This document shows, in pieces, positions 33,301 to 45,141 of a stretch of 64,000 nucleotides of DNA. Origin of the DNA: Phanerochaete sordida (lineage: Eukaryota > Basidiomycota > Agaricomycetes > Polyporales > Phanerochaetaceae); the NCBI GenBank assembly GCA_019973155.2, contig BPQB01000083.1, positions 1 through 64,000 of the forward strand. Reading direction: 5' to 3'. Position 1 is the first letter of the stretch, and each line of letters begins with the position of its first letter. A program made the translations under genes and the position numbers. Below the pieces are notes generated by a model. That model had not been told where the DNA came from and ran no database searches. It saw only the letters and a list, made by a program, of their open reading frames with translations.

Positions 33301-34383
33301 TGTCCTCGAGTCATGCTATCCTCTGCGCACCAGCAACAACGGTGTTGTGCATTGCGAAGTCTTTCTGCGCTGCCTCCGACGACGGACATTGTCAGCAAAC
33401 CGCTGACCACTGTTAGCCTCGCGACAGCCTTAGGAGAGGAACTTACAAAGCGAGCTCGTCGGCGTTTTTGACCGAGCTCGACTCGCAATCTCGCGGAGAG
33501 CGCGACGAGGCACAGCGTTATCGTCGAAAGTGAAGGCTGTCGACATCGACCAGGCACTCTTCGTTGACTCTTCGCACACGCGCCCGCCAATGACCGTGGA
33601 GGACCGCTGCTGACAAAGACTGCAAACTTCGGACGCTATGCACCGCAAGGGTATCGGCTACCCAAAACGGCCTTCGAGACGCTAGATGCCCGAGTTCAAC
33701 ACGTCAGTCTCGATGTGTAGGTATAGGTGTAGACCACGGCAGCGTACCCCGAAGCCGTGTTGGAGGTCCGGAGGCAATCAAACGCCACAAGGTGCAGCGA
33801 GCTCGCCGTACGGCTGATTCAGTAATTCCAGATGTCTTGACTATTTTGTTCACTAGTACAACAATGGTGAGTGCGCGGAAACGAATCGCCGCATAGCTTT
33901 TCCCTGGTATCGCAAGATACGGCCTGGACGTCGTTGACTAGGCGGAGACCATTCTACTGGCTCATTTTGGACGTAGTTTCGACCGTCATAATTATAATGG
34001 GAGGAAGTGCTCGTCAAACGACAGCTACTCACTTGCTCATGATCAGGCGCATATTTCCGGCTCTACATGTTTCTGTGTTATGCGCACGCTACGATATGAG
34101 CTTGCTGAGGTGGCAAACTATACCCAGTCCTTGAGTTCATTGGACACACTCTTCGAGGACATGCCGGCAGTGTATGCAATCTCGAAGCGGATACGTTTGG
34201 TACGCAGGGGCGCCGAGTGCAAATCAGAATCCAATTCAATACGAGTTTGACGATAAGGCTGGTCGAGGGGTGCCTTTGTTCGTGCTAGTGACGGGAGAGA
34301 GGGCAAGACATCCGGGCCCCGGGGGTGGGCGTCGGACCGCGTAGACTAGGCGCTTCGTCCACGTGTCACTCACTGACCGCTAT
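33301..34383. other. intergenic region between accessory genes and the conserved core
   Basis: No gene supported. Short unrecognised frames only. Confidence 0.45.
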
Positions 34384-34443
34384 CACTGCGCTACTTACCA
34401 TCGGTAAGTAAGGCAGCCCCGCTTTACTTACCAGGTAAGACAA
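34384..34443. repeat. CTTAC/GTAAG palindrome pair upstream of coatomer zeta
   Basis: Two short palindromes, CTTACCATCGGTAAG and CTTACCAGGTAAG, lie about 25 bp apart and 120-170 bp before the ATG at 34564. The intervening CCCGCTTTACT also occurs in the repeat at 43572. It may be a regulatory dyad or a remnant of the dispersed repeat. Confidence 0.55.
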
Positions 34444-34563
34444 GACATTAATTGCCACGATTACACGCCTCAGGTTGTAATGCGAACGCGAAGCGATTGG
34501 CACACTACACCTTGGTCTCGCCTACCGTCACCAGCCTTCTCATTGCATTGCCTCTCTACCGTC

Positions 34564-35288
34564 ATGACTAGCCTGAACCTGTCACTATACACCGTCTCTG
34601 GATTCATCATCACCGATACAGACGGGCACCGTGTTCTCGCGAAGTACTACCACCCGCCCGGCGCGCCGCCGTCAAGCAGCAAGAAGCTCACGACGCTGAA
34701 GGAGCAGCGTGCATTTGAGAAAGGGCTGTTCCAGAAGACGAAGAAGGCTGGCGGTGCGTGTGTATGCCTCGAAGACAGGTGTAACCAGGACTGACTGCTA
34801 CCCCGCTACAGGCGAGATCATCCTGTATGACGGCTACCTGGCTGTCTACAGGCATTCACTCGACCTCATATGCTACATCATTGGCGACCAGTCAGCGAAC
34901 GAGCTGATGCTGCTTGCTGCGCTGGTGTCGTTCTCAGACGCCGCGCACATGCTCCTCAGGAACCAGCTGGAGAAGCGGTCGGTGCTGGAGAACCTGGACT
35001 TGGTCCTGCTGTGCTTAGACGAGACTATCGACGACGGGTGAGTTCTCTGCTGCTCGAATACGACCCAGATGCCTCTAGCGAAGACACCGAATCCGTGTGC
35101 TACGGCTAGGGGGCGTTGCTGAACGTGTCTTGTGCAGTGTCATCGTCGAAACTGACTCTACCGCCATCGCGTCAAGAGTGAGCCGACCAAAGGCAGACAC
35201 CACGGAGATCGTCATCAACGAGCAGACGTTGATGAGCGCGTACCTAACGGTGAAGGACAAGGTGCAGCAACGGATAAACCAGCTGTAA
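34564..35288 (+). CDS. RET3: coatomer subunit zeta
   Basis: Exons 34564-34753, 34812-35037 and 35138-35288 give 188 residues. The protein starts MTSLNLSLYTVSGFIITD and has the longin-like fold sequence typical of zeta-COP: RVLAKYY, EKGLFQKT, DGYLAVYRHS, LDLVLLCLDETIDDG and TLMSAYLTVKDKVQQRI. It is the small subunit of the COPI F-subcomplex, which coats Golgi vesicles for return to the ER. Length is normal. The longer open frame starting at 34480 is upstream leader. Conserved and probably essential, it marks the start of the housekeeping part of the window. Confidence 0.93.
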
Positions 35289-35706
35289 CACTCTCACCCT
35301 CCACCGCATCCACCATCGCCGCACGCTCGATGCTAGACGGCAGGTTTTTCTCAGGATTGTAGACTTAGGAAACGAATAAGGATTTCTATCGCCTATGTGA
35401 TCTGTGCGTGGGAAGAGTGGTCTGTCTCGAGGTTAGTAATTCCCTTGCGTTGCATCCTCACTATCATCCAAGCCGCGGTCGAGCTTCACCGAACTTTCAT
35501 ACCTACTGGTGAGTAAACACTGCGTGCTTCTCAGAGACAAACATGCTGACACCATCTGTCCTTGTCAAGTGCGCGGCCCTGACTTCCACTCAGCGGAGCT
35601 ATGAGGGTGGACATTTGCCGGCACCGTCGGAATCGCGGACTATATACGCTTTCTATCTTGCTATTCCCCAGCTCGCCCCGTGCCCTTAGGCGGTCCTTTA
35701 CATGTC
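35289..35706. other. intergenic region between convergent genes
   Basis: The 3' ends of RET3 and of the racemase-like gene face each other here. No other feature seen. Confidence 0.5.
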
Positions 35707-36438
35707 TTAGATTGTCCCAGCCCTCACCCACGCGTCCAGCAACTCGACACCCGCTCGTACCCCGTCCACAATCCGCACGTCCTGCCCTTCTCCGCGAGCC
35801 CCAGCAACGACTGCCTCCTCCATCCCACTCATGCCCGCACAGCCAAGCAGTACGACCTGCGCGCCGTCGCGCACGAGAGCGGCGCTCGCGGCCATGATCC
35901 GCCGGTCGACCTCTTCGCGCGGTGTCGAGTGCAGCTCCGCCGCGCTCAGCCCCGTGCTGCGTACTCCGACGAAGTGTTCGTTCGACTCCACCCCTGCTGC
36001 GTGCCCGCCCGCCGCGTTGAACGTGACCTGCGCGATGCCGGCGCTCAGCGCGCCCTCCCAGTACCGCCCTGTCGTCACGATGCCGAAGGGGAGACTGAGC
36101 GACCGCGCGCGTATAACGGAGGCCTCGAAGATGTTCAGGACGGGGGTGCCAAGGTGTTGGCGGAGGAAGGGCGTGAGCGGGTGCGAGGAGTAGCACGCGA
36201 CGAGGTACGCGGCGTATCCCTTGTCTTTGACGAAGTCCAGCAGGTCCGGAAGCGTCTCTCTTGTGGACGCGTCCGAGGTCGCCTCGTCGTTGATGGATTT
36301 GGGGGCTGTCGCAGGCGCGGTGTAGAAGTCGATGTGCAGTCCCGGATGGAGCAGGTCGTGCAAGAGCGGCTTCAAAGCGTCAGTCATGGACGCGGTCGAG
36401 TTGGGATTGATCACGAGAATTGACACTTTGCTGGCCAT
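35707..36438 (-). CDS. Asp/Glu/hydantoin racemase family protein (DCG1-like)
   Basis: A single exon of 243 residues. It begins with the family motif ILVINPNSTASMT, has VACYSSHPL with Cys 82 and LLGCAGMSG with Cys 200, the two catalytic cysteines of this cofactor-independent racemase fold, and FGIVTTGRYW between them. Yeast DCG1, regulated with allantoin and nitrogen use, is the nearest named relative I know; bacterial members racemise hydantoins. Substrate is not predictable. Length is normal and the gene is intronless, unlike most neighbours. Confidence 0.9.
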   Translation of the reverse strand: MASKVSILVINPNSTASMTDALKPLLHDLLHPGLHIDFYTAPATAPKSINDEATSDASTRETLPDLLDFVKDKGYAAYLVACYSSHPLTPFLRQHLGTPVLNIFEASVIRARSLSLPFGIVTTGRYWEGALSAGIAQVTFNAAGGHAAGVESNEHFVGVRSTGLSAAELHSTPREEVDRRIMAASAALVRDGAQVVLLGCAGMSGMEEAVVAGARGEGQDVRIVDGVRAGVELLDAWVRAGTI

Positions 36439-37372
36439 CTTTCAGGGGAAAGGCACTGCTAGGGACGGTGGATGATGTGGTACAGTCGCAAGTCGCGGCT
36501 TTGCTACATCATACTCGAGTCACCATCCTCTCGACTGATCGTTGAGATAGCAGGATGCTGATAACGAACCATAGCGATTTCCTGGCCGCTACCTACACGA
36601 GATTCGCACACTCACATGGTTGCTATGTCGCTACCTTACGGGAGTGTGGCCGAGACCTATTGTATGCACGCGAAGTACTTAGTGTCTCAGCTGCGCGCTT
36701 GAGATTTCTGACGTATTTTACTCCAGATCAATTCTACGCTGTAGGCCACTTGCTAACGGGCATCCACTATGTGTCACGGAAGTCCGTCCATTTCGCCTGT
36801 ACGTTCTCAGCATTTGAACCATTTCCCAGGATGGCGGCTCTTGTCGCGGAGCGTGGCCCGTTTCCGAGCGCCTGGTAATTATTGTCTTCGCTACCGCTGC
36901 ATGCGCTCATACGCGGCTGGACATCTGATTGCAGCTCAGCGAAGTGCGACTCTCCTCGTGTATCGACATGAAATACGCATCTCCGCTATAACTGAGACCG
37001 GAGGCTTCGGCAGGAGCGGATAGGACGCTAGCCGGGATCAGGTTGCTTTCCGAAAACAATTACAAGGAACCTTGTTCCGCTGTCCGCTGGGCCCTCTGTG
37101 CTGCCATGACCTCCAGTGAGGCCTCTGCGTCTTGTTCTCATCGCTTACGATGCTCACCATCCGCATAGCGCTCTTGTTTTTGTGTTCGCCTGCCGACGAT
37201 GCCCCCTGGAGATCTCACCCGCGCTTTAAGAGCCACCCGCGCCCAAAGCGCCGTTTCCTCGTCTCGTCTCCGACCGACCCCCTATCGCAACTGGACTTCC
37301 CGCCTAGTCGCAGCGCGACTTTTCGTTACTGGCTAACGTCCCCGCTCTTGCCTTAGGGTCCTATATACAAAT
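36439..37372. other. intergenic region
   Basis: Holds divergent promoters for the racemase-like gene and the gene at 37373. Short frames only; a TATATA stretch lies just before 37373. Confidence 0.5.
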
Positions 37373-39735
37373 ATGCCGGTTCCGCCTGTCGCCCAGGGCG
37401 CCAATTTTACGACGTCCGGATTCACCTACGCTAGTCAAGCACTTCCTAATGACACATCATCGCAGTTGCCGTCGTCGACACGTCACCTGTACCCAGCTCC
37501 CCGCGCTCCGCACGGCAGCATACACGCCCAACCTCGAGGGCTCCTCCCGCACAGCCTCAGCGGCGCTGTGCCAGGCGTTGTGGCTGGGTACTTTACGAAA
37601 GGGTCCGAAGGCGCACCGCCCGCTGCCCAAGGTGCCTCGAGGGCCTTGCGAGAGGGTATCCGCGTTCCAAGGATGGCTTCGATGGAAGCCCAGTGTACTT
37701 GTGCTGCTCTGCCACCGCTCCAGGCGATGACCGGAGTCCGGCAGGGTACGACGGTTCTGTCATCGTCACGTGCAGGCCCGCCGCCCACCGAGTGGCAGCG
37801 AGCTCGTTCCCCGTCCCCGCCTTCTGTCCTCTACAACCATCTTCGTCCCCTCACGCGACTGCACGACACAGCCGACCTGGCTCCCACCGCTCCAACAAGC
37901 AATCTTCCGTACCGGGCTCACGAAACTTTACCTGGCGCGGATTCACAACCCACCATGCGCCACACGAACCAACTCAGCATCTACCTGCGCGACGGATGGC
38001 CCGTCGCTGCCCCCCAGCCCGTCAGTGCCTCCACGCGCCTAACGCACGACTCAGGCTATGCAGGCACAGCGCGCACCGACACGCTCGGCCTCGAGCATGC
38101 GGGGCCGTCGCGATCGCCCCTCGTCGCACGCCTGGAGGAACACGCCGACGCCCAGGCCGCGGCCGAGGCGCAGTACGCGGCGCGCATGCTTTCGGTGCAT
38201 GACCCGCCGCGCTCGCGAGTGAACGCGCGCCTGCGCAGGCTCTCGCCGCCGGCGATCACGCTGCGGCCGCGCACGCCCCCGCCTACACGCGCGATGCTCG
38301 CGACATTTACGGACAACCATGAACGTGACGACGTCTCGATAATGAACTATCCGCCGGCCACTGCGCGGCCCCGTGGAGAGCCCGCCCAGGAGCAGGGACT
38401 GCTCCTGCTCAACGCGCCCGTCATCCCGGGCGTGAACGTCCCCGCGCCACCGTTCTTGCGCGATCTCCCTCCCGTGCGACGCGCCTCGCAGACGTGGGCC
38501 CAGGCGCAGGAGCCGGTGCGTGGGTGGGTGCAGACGCATGCTGCGCCACCCGCCGCGGGGCAAGTGCACTCGCCACAAGAGCCTCCACCGCTGGTTCACC
38601 GATGTGCGGAGCTCCCGCCGCTGACTGCCCCGCCGCCTTACGAGTACGAAGACCCAGAGATGGAGGAGGACACTTCCAGCGTCGACGCCTTGGCCACGAT
38701 ACGGTCACGCTGGCCGTTCGCGCCGCCGACCTTGACCTCGCAAGCTGAGACCGCCGCTCCTGCGCAGACCCTCCATACGAACACCCAGCTCGCTACACCC
38801 GAGATATCATCCGTAGGCCGTCCACCTGCACCAGATGCGCCCTCGTCGGCCGACGTGCCAATGGCCGTCGACTCGCCTGCAGATGAGGGAGCACTGTCCT
38901 CACTCCAGCTGCGCTTCGAGCGCCCGCCGTACGAGGAGTGGGAAGAGTTGGCGACGCGCTGTGCTCGCGCCGTTGGCGACATGCGCTGGGTGCGTCGGAT
39001 CTAAACATCTCTAATCGTGATCCATACTGATGACGTGGTTATGCCAGGTCCTCAGCTCATGCAAGGAGCTAGCCCTGCACGAGACCAACGCCGTCACCAA
39101 AGCGCTGGTCGGCGCCGTGCTCGCCGTGCGCGATGCGTTCGCAGACGCCCCCGACGACATGTCCGTCCTCGAGCAAGAGGGCTGCCACGAGTGGGGAGTG
39201 AAGTACGAGCTGCTCCTGGTCTCCTGCTGTCGGTAAGCGCGCTCAGCCCTGCGGAGCATCCATGATACTGACCTTCATGTTTTGCGTAGGAACATCGACC
39301 TACTCACCCTCCAAGCGGAGCACGTCCGCGACCGCCCGCCGCGGATCCACAAGCTGAGCGGGCTCCTCGACAAGCTGTGGCGGTACGTCGAGAAGTTCGA
39401 GGACCTCGAGCGCAAGCTCCGCGTACGTCTCCCTGTGCCTCATAGCCCCTCTTCTCTGCTCACCGCCACTCGAATAGATCGTCCACGACCACATCCGCGT
39501 TCTCGACCTGCACTCCCGCCTGCAACATTCACGCGAGCACGCCGCGGCCGATGCGTCGGCCGAGCGAGCGCGGCGACGGGCGTTCAGCGACGTGCAGAAC
39601 CAGGCGCGCGACCGCCGCCGCGAGGTCCGCAGTGAGGTCCGGAGGCTGCGGGAGGAGACGCGAGCGCGGCGAGATGTACGGATCGAGCGGAAGCTGTCGC
39701 GCGCAGAGGCCCTCGGCGAGGCCTGTGCTGTGTGA
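37373..39735 (+). CDS. proline-rich protein with C-terminal coiled coil, function unknown
   Basis: Exons 37373-38989, 39048-39232, 39290-39422 and 39478-39735 give 730 residues. I do not recognise it. The first 520 residues are low complexity, rich in Pro, Ala, Arg, Ser and Thr, and likely disordered. From residue 520 on it is helical: CKELALHETNAVTKALV, HKLSGLLDKLWRYVEKFEDL, and a charged Arg/Glu/Ala-rich stretch of about 80 residues that should form a coiled coil. The splice model rests on clean GTGCGT, GTAAGC and GTACGT donors that restore one helical frame. It could be a scaffold or regulatory protein; that is a guess. Confidence 0.75.
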
Positions 39736-40191
39736 CAGCCACGGCTTCGAAGTGGGAAGAGTTCTACGGACCCTACGGCATGCGATGAACTGACACGAGC
39801 ATAGCATTGTTTGGATGATTTGTAGTATAGTGGCTGTATAATCTGCTCCTTTGTATCTCTAGCAACCTGCATGTACACATCTATGCACCTATGACAATCA
39901 CAATATATGCATGTCTGGATCAGCTCAGGAAAATTGCGCACCGCCTCACGGGATTGGGAGTCGGAGACATATTGCCCGGTCCACTCTGCAGGATGCATCG
40001 CAAGCAGTCGTGATGTTGTACATGTATAGTGGATACATTCATGATGGAGTCTGGGCAGAGTTTGACAGGGAGAGCATGTGGACAGCACTGGTGGCAGGCA
40101 TTGCGTGTGGCTGTAGCAACCTTGTTCAATAGGCGGCTGGTACTTGCTAATTTTGAGTTTCCTAGCAGCTTCGGGGCCGAAAGCATACTTT
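39736..40191. other. intergenic region between convergent genes
   Basis: AT-richer 3' flanks of the gene ending at 39735 and of the ankyrin gene. A long minus-strand open frame through here is rejected in favour of the splice at 40257/40208. Confidence 0.5.
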
Positions 40192-40883
40192 TCACCGGTT
40201 CTCAGGCCTGTGCAGAACGTAAGTCCCAAAGCCAGATCGCAGCACTGCTGCACGTACTTCGACTGCTGCGCCGGCGGCGCGATCTTCATCCTCGCGACCT
40301 GTCCCTCCGCATCCTCAATCTCGACCTCAATCTGGTCCGCAGCGTCCGCGGGCCGGAGCTCCTCCTCGCCCTCGCCCTTGGCGGCGTCCTCGAGGCTCAT
40401 GACCTCGACGAACCACTTCGCGCCCTCCTCCCAGCCGACATTCTCGGCCTCGCCGAGCGGCGAGCGACCTGCTGTGTTCTTCGCGTCGATGAGCGCGGCG
40501 CCGGGGCCCGCGGGGCACTCGACCAATTTGCGAGCGGCGTCGAGCTGCTGGTTCAGCGCGGCCCAGTGCAGCGGCGTCGACTGTGCAGCGTTCGGCGCGG
40601 AGATGAGCGACGGGGAGACGACACCGAGCAGGTAGTCGAGGGCGGCTGTTAGGTGCCTTGCGTGTGTCAGCGGTCGACGGTGCGAAGGGACGGGGACAGG
40701 CTCACCTGTGTGTCCGTTCGCGCACACCATGTGCAGCACGCTGTTCCCGCTGCCGTCCCGGATGTCGTTTAGCGGCTCTGCGCCGAATTTCTCGACGAAC
40801 TGCTGGAGGTCCTCGATGTCGCCATAGCGAGCAGCGAGTAGCACCTCGTCCTTTTCGTCCTCCGTTGGAATGGGCCTGGACAT
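40192..40883 (-). CDS. YAR1: ankyrin-repeat protein, YAR1-like
   Basis: Exons 40883-40706, 40645-40258 and 40207-40192 give 193 residues. Ankyrin repeats are clear: GNSVLHMVCANGHTAALDYL, STPLHWAALNQQLDAARKLV and AKNTAGRSPLGEAE. They are followed by EGAKWFVEVM, an acidic tail and IEVEIEDAEGQ. Length and repeat layout match yeast Yar1 (200 residues), the chaperone that shields ribosomal protein Rps3 on its way to the nucleus. The last junction (GTACGT...CACAG) gives a five-residue exon PENR after SK and avoids a run-on frame of over 500 codons. A TTACTTAC repeat lies about 80 bp upstream. Confidence 0.85.
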
Positions 40884-40964
40884 GGTGGAAGGAGAAATAA
40901 GACGTCAATTCGGGTGTTGCCGAGAAGACCGTTAAGCAATAAGCGCGTGGCGTGTTCCATTCTT

Positions 40965-41040
40965 TGCTTACCACCATTCACTTAGTTACTTACACTAGTG
41001 AAGGCGATTTGACAGAGTATACTTACTGAGTAAGTAAAAC
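40965..41040 (+). repeat. dispersed TTACTTAC/GTAAGTAA repeat, copy 1
   Basis: Reads GCTTACCACCATTCACTTAG, then TTACTTAC, and ends ACTTACTGAGTAAGTAAAA. The same order of blocks (CTTACC, ATTCA, CTTAC, ACTTACT, GTAAGT) is seen at 43572, 52760 and, reversed, at 55955. It lies about 80 bp upstream of the YAR1-like gene. Confidence 0.65.
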
Positions 41041-41791
41041 AAGCGCGCTTCATATCGAGAGACCTGCGGACAGGGACGAAGGAAAGCATGTCGTGACCAC
41101 CTAGTGCGATAAGTACACTGATGACTCGAAGCAGGCGGGTTAGAAAAATCATAGCGCTGATAGATGAGGACAGAGAGGTGGATATGACCTGGGATACGCA
41201 GGTTGGGCTTCCAGAGAGGTCAAGATGCTATGGCAAGCAAGAGAGAGCGTGCATACATCTGGGCAGCTGGTGGACAGAGCAGCGTGACAACAGAATATAG
41301 GTCAGAATTGAAGGTTAATTGCAAGACAGAGCTGGCGAGCGGAGTAAGCGTGCATCTGCCTCTGGGAGACTACTGGCGAGGTCATGTCGAAGTACTGGCA
41401 CGCTCGACCCGAGCCGTATCTGTCAGCGACGGGGACCTGGAGAATACGAGTCGACAGAGTGATAGCTATCGCAGCAGCAAATCATAGGCAGCGGTCTAGT
41501 ACAAATGGGATAAAGTCGTTGACGGAAGACTCAGCGACCCAATTCACCATGTCGCGCATATATGCCACGCACCTTCCTCAGCCTTCTTCACCAATTCGGC
41601 TACTGCGAAGCAATGCACAATAGTCGTGGCACGCTGAGCCAGGAAACAAAGCTTCGATAGTTGATCGATTATAAGAGCGTGTTTATATCAAGCCTGAGTA
41701 CATTCGACGCTTCGTGGGTCAGGGCACGCCTACACCAATTAATTGTCAATATCGCTGAAAGCAAACGGAGTTGCCATGGGCTGACCTTTTC
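41041..41791. other. intergenic region
   Basis: No gene seen. It ends at the stop codon of the first DUF6593-like gene. Confidence 0.5.
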
Positions 41792-42912
41792 CTAGTCCGA
41801 TGAAGTAAACTGTGGATAATCCTGCCGTTGCAGGACTAGTATGGAGAGGATGATGTGGTCCATCAGCTCGATCCCGGGCTGCTCGAACGTCAACGTCGGC
41901 ATCGGGGTGGCGCCTCCACGCGCAGCAAAGACGTTCGCAGGATAGAACGTCGCAAGATGCGCCAGCACCCGCTTGTCCTTGAGGTCCTTGGTCACGCACT
42001 GCCCGTCCACCGTCAGCTTCCGTGGCGTACACGCACCAGCGACACGCACCTTGAAGCGGAGGACCCTTCGGATGGTCGGCCGCTCGAACAGCTGCGCCTC
42101 GGGCTCCCAGTGGATAATGAGGTTGCCGAACGTCCACTTCAGCCCGTTCCAATCCAGGTTCGACTGCCGGAGCTCGTCAGCTCACAAGTGCACGGGGACG
42201 GCGGTGGACCAGGCTACACTGCGTATGTACCGCCGCTTGAACATGACGACGTCCTTGAACGCTTTCGCAGGGGCGTCACCAAGCACGATCCGGTTTACGC
42301 GATCGTGCGGGCCGTGTCTGTGGGCGAGGCGTTGTGAGTCGCCGCAAGTGCGCCACGACGCGTGCACTCACTCAAACTCGCCGACAAACGGGCCGAACTC
42401 CGTTGCCCCGCGGCGCACGACGCTGATGTGCGACCCAGGCTTGAATACATTCATGCGCACAGATACGTGGTACAATGAACGGCTGTCGGCCGCTTCTGGA
42501 GGCGGCAGGAGCTGCATCGAGTGTGGAGAGTCCTGTGAAAAGCCGTAACGCAGCCCGCTGTAAAGGCCGATCAGATTCTCGAGGATGTGCAGGGGCCTGA
42601 GCGGACCCACAATTGCGCAGTCGGCGGAGACAGAAGTGCTGCATTGAAGCTCGACTCGCTGGTGGAGCTGAGAGTGGTCTGCGACAGGGAGCTGGCTAGG
42701 GAGGAATACGAGTCGGTGGCAGGTGCAGCGGCAGCACCTTCGGTGCGGATAGTGCTGGCAGGTGATGCGGGTCTTGAATTAGGTTCCACGGAATGATAAC
42801 TGTCTCGATGGTCAGCCCAAACGTCTTCAAAACGTGCATAGTAAACGCACCTAGGCGGAGCTCCCGAGAGCGCAGAGAAGGTGGAGTACGTAGGGGAAGG
42901 CGGGTCTGCCAT
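41792..42912 (-). CDS. DUF6593-like protein, copy A
   Basis: Six exons on the minus strand: 42912-42851, 42799-42611, 42557-42372, 42317-42218, 42172-42050 and 41998-41792, giving 288 residues. After a Ser/Thr/Pro-rich N-terminal 85 residues come LRYGFSQ, SLYHVSVRMNVFKPGSHISV, GPFVGEFE, a basic segment, WNGLKWTF, LIIHWEP, LRFK, VTKDLKDKRVLAHLATFYP and HIILSILVLQRQDYPQF. This is the layout of the basidiomycete DUF6593 family: a compact beta-rich domain of unknown function. Copies D and E are its nearest relatives, with the same exon lengths. No signal peptide. The acceptor of exon 5 differs slightly from copy E. Confidence 0.82.
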
Positions 42913-43571
42913 CGCTGCGCATCGCCGGTTTGCAAGCGTTCAAGACCTAGAGGAAGCCATTCCAAGACGAAGGCATGTCTTATACAGCGGGCACTGGACG
43001 CGGCTGTTGGCATGCCCACACTAGCCCTGTGGAGAGATATGTTGCTGATGCTGTCTGCGCGACCCATATCAACGCATGACGCGACAGCCTCATGTGGAGA
43101 GCACCTACTAACAAGAGAACATCAGGAGGGACGCTGGGCAGCACGTCGCAGCCACTCACAAGCTGAGATACCTGCACCATCTCCACTCGCAGGTCAGGTG
43201 TGCTTGAACCGGCCAGCCCCGCGCATACCCGCATCTCCTCGAATCTCCCGACGGCCGCCTCGCCGAGCGCGTCGACTATACACCTGGCATTGTGCAATCG
43301 CAAGGGGAACGATGTCGCTGTATATATGCGCAGGCGGCGTGAATCGGTGGTGGGAGAACGCTTCACGAAGCGTGTTAGCGTGACTGCGACTTCTTGCGCC
43401 GAGTATAGCCCATTTGAAGAGAAAGCATAGGACGGCACCGGAGTACGGCCTAGAATTCGTCGCAACGGATGTTTGCAGTGCGTGAATAGGTGTATTCGAG
43501 GGCAGGAGATGGTCGTTCACGGAGAGATGTGCGCGACGCGCTTTGGACGCGATAATTACCTAAGCGTTACT
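42913..43571. other. upstream block of copy A, shared with copies D and E
   Basis: Blocks such as CCCATATCAACGC, GTTGGCATGCCCACACTAGC, ACATCAGGA and CACGCTTCGTGAA recur upstream of copies D and E in the same order relative to the gene. The duplicated unit therefore includes the promoter. No separate gene is supported. Confidence 0.65.
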
Positions 43572-43645
43572 TACTACTATTCATTTTGTTACTTACTTTG
43601 ATAACCCCGCTTTACTGAGTGTGCTTACTCGATAAGTAGGCTCCC
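43572..43645 (+). repeat. dispersed TTACTTAC/GTAAGTAA repeat, copy 2
   Basis: GTTACTTACTACTATTCA, TTTTGTTACTTACTTTGATA and TGCTTACTCGATAAGTAGG follow in the same order as in copy 1. It marks the outer end of the block upstream of copy A, about 660 bp from its ATG. Confidence 0.65.
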
Positions 43646-43840
43646 GATAAACACCCAGCTGCTTGTGTTTCGTTTTCATTTTCGACACCGATGCACGTAT
43701 TCTGAGAAATACTCCAGGCGACCAGCTGCCGATGTGTGTCCATATAAACAGGTATTCCCTACGCGTAGCAGTCCGTTCACAACCAACTGACAACGACGGC
43801 GCCCACGCCGATCCCATCGCCCGGCAGCACAACACCCCAG

Positions 43841-45141
43841 CTACCCTTTCACGCGGGGCTCCTGCTGCAGCATCAGCACCGACAGCAGCACATGGTCCAT
43901 GACCTGCTCCCAGCCGCGCTCGACGCGCAGCACCGCGGCGGGGCGCACGCCCTCGACGGCGCGCGCAGGGTCCGGCGGCCAGAAGCTCGCGACGGCGTGC
44001 ACCACCTTCTTGCGCCGCGGGTCCGGCGCCGTGCACTGCCGCGCCTGTGAGCACCGATCCCACGGGGACACACATGAGGCGACAAACCTTGAAGTACACG
44101 CGCCCCTTCGCACGCGCGGGGTCCCAGCGCAGCGCCGCGCCGCCAAAGTTCCAGCGCAGGCGCGGGAGCGGACACACGGGCTGCGAGCGTCCGTCAGCAG
44201 TCCGCACGCGGCCGACACAGACATCGCGCGACGTACGTGGTGCTCCCAGTACACCGCGGGCGCAGCGAGCGCGCCCGCGTGCGCGCCGAGCACGACGCGG
44301 TTCATGCGCGCCGCGGCGGGCCCCTGGCCGATCCTGCACACCACGGTCAGCGCCGGGGCGGGACGCGAATAGGGGAAGAAACGCACTCGAACTCGCCGAC
44401 GAACGCGCCGTGCTCGCTCCCGCGCCGCACGGCCGTGACGTGCGACGCGGGGCAAAAGCAGTTCGGCGCGGCCGCGATGTGGTACAGCGGCGCGGCGCCC
44501 GGCGCGTCTGTGGGCAGCAGGAACAGCGTGCCGGGCGCCGCGTGTGCGAAGGTGTACGTCGTACTGCGGCACGTAGCATCATCAGTGCTGTATTGCGCGA
44601 GACGATGGAGCGGGCACGCACTCTCCTTCGCCGGCGTGCGCCGGGCAGGCCTGCCGCGCGACGACGACCCCGCCGCCTGTGCCGTGCCACGGCGGCTGGC
44701 CTGCAGCGGGCGCGGCGGACGCGGCGGAGGTGCCGGAGGCGAGTGTCTTCACGGAGGTGCCAGAGACGGACCTGTGCAGCGCGGCGTCCGAGACGCAGGT
44801 GTGCGCGGAAGCGCCGGAGGTGCAAGAGGCAGACGTGTTGACGGAGGTGCAAGAGGCGGACCTGTGCAGCGAGGCGGCGTACGTGTCTGCGGAGCTGCCG
44901 GAGAGGGTGCTGAGGGTGTCCGTGCTCGCGACGGAGTCCGCGCGCTGCGCGAGCAGCCAGGACGTGCCGGAGATGGTGCTCGTGGGCGACGGGACGCGCG
45001 CGTCGTCGTCGTCGTCGTCGTCGAGCGTGTGGTAGCTGCGTGGCAAAGTGAGTTGGGGACGCACGCTTGATCGGTGCTGGCTGATACGCACCTCGGCGGC
45101 GGGGGCGACGCGGGCGGGGGCGGATAGTGTGTGTCGGACAT
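43841..45141 (-). CDS. DUF6593-like protein, copy B
   Basis: Six exons: 45141-45092, 45035-44622, 44563-44387, 44333-44237, 44180-44088 and 44035-43841, giving 341 residues. It starts MSDTHYPPPPASPPPP. Exon 2 is twice as long as in other copies and holds seven Asp in a row, then a repeated LHRSxSxTSVxT pattern rich in Ser, Thr and Cys. The conserved part has TYTFAHAAPGTLFLLP, PLYHIAAAPNCFCP, VTAVRRGSEHGAFVGEFE, LRWNFGGAALRWDP, VVHAVASFWPPDP and VMDHVLLSVLMLQQ. It pairs with copy C as a subgroup and is more GC-rich than copies A, D and E. Function unknown. Confidence 0.8.

Noticed and set aside
39300..40883. A 527-codon minus-strand frame from the YAR1-like start
   Set aside because: It runs through two introns and then antisense to the coiled-coil exons of the gene ending at 39735. 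The GTACGT donor at 40257 and acceptor at 40208 give a 193-residue protein of the expected size.
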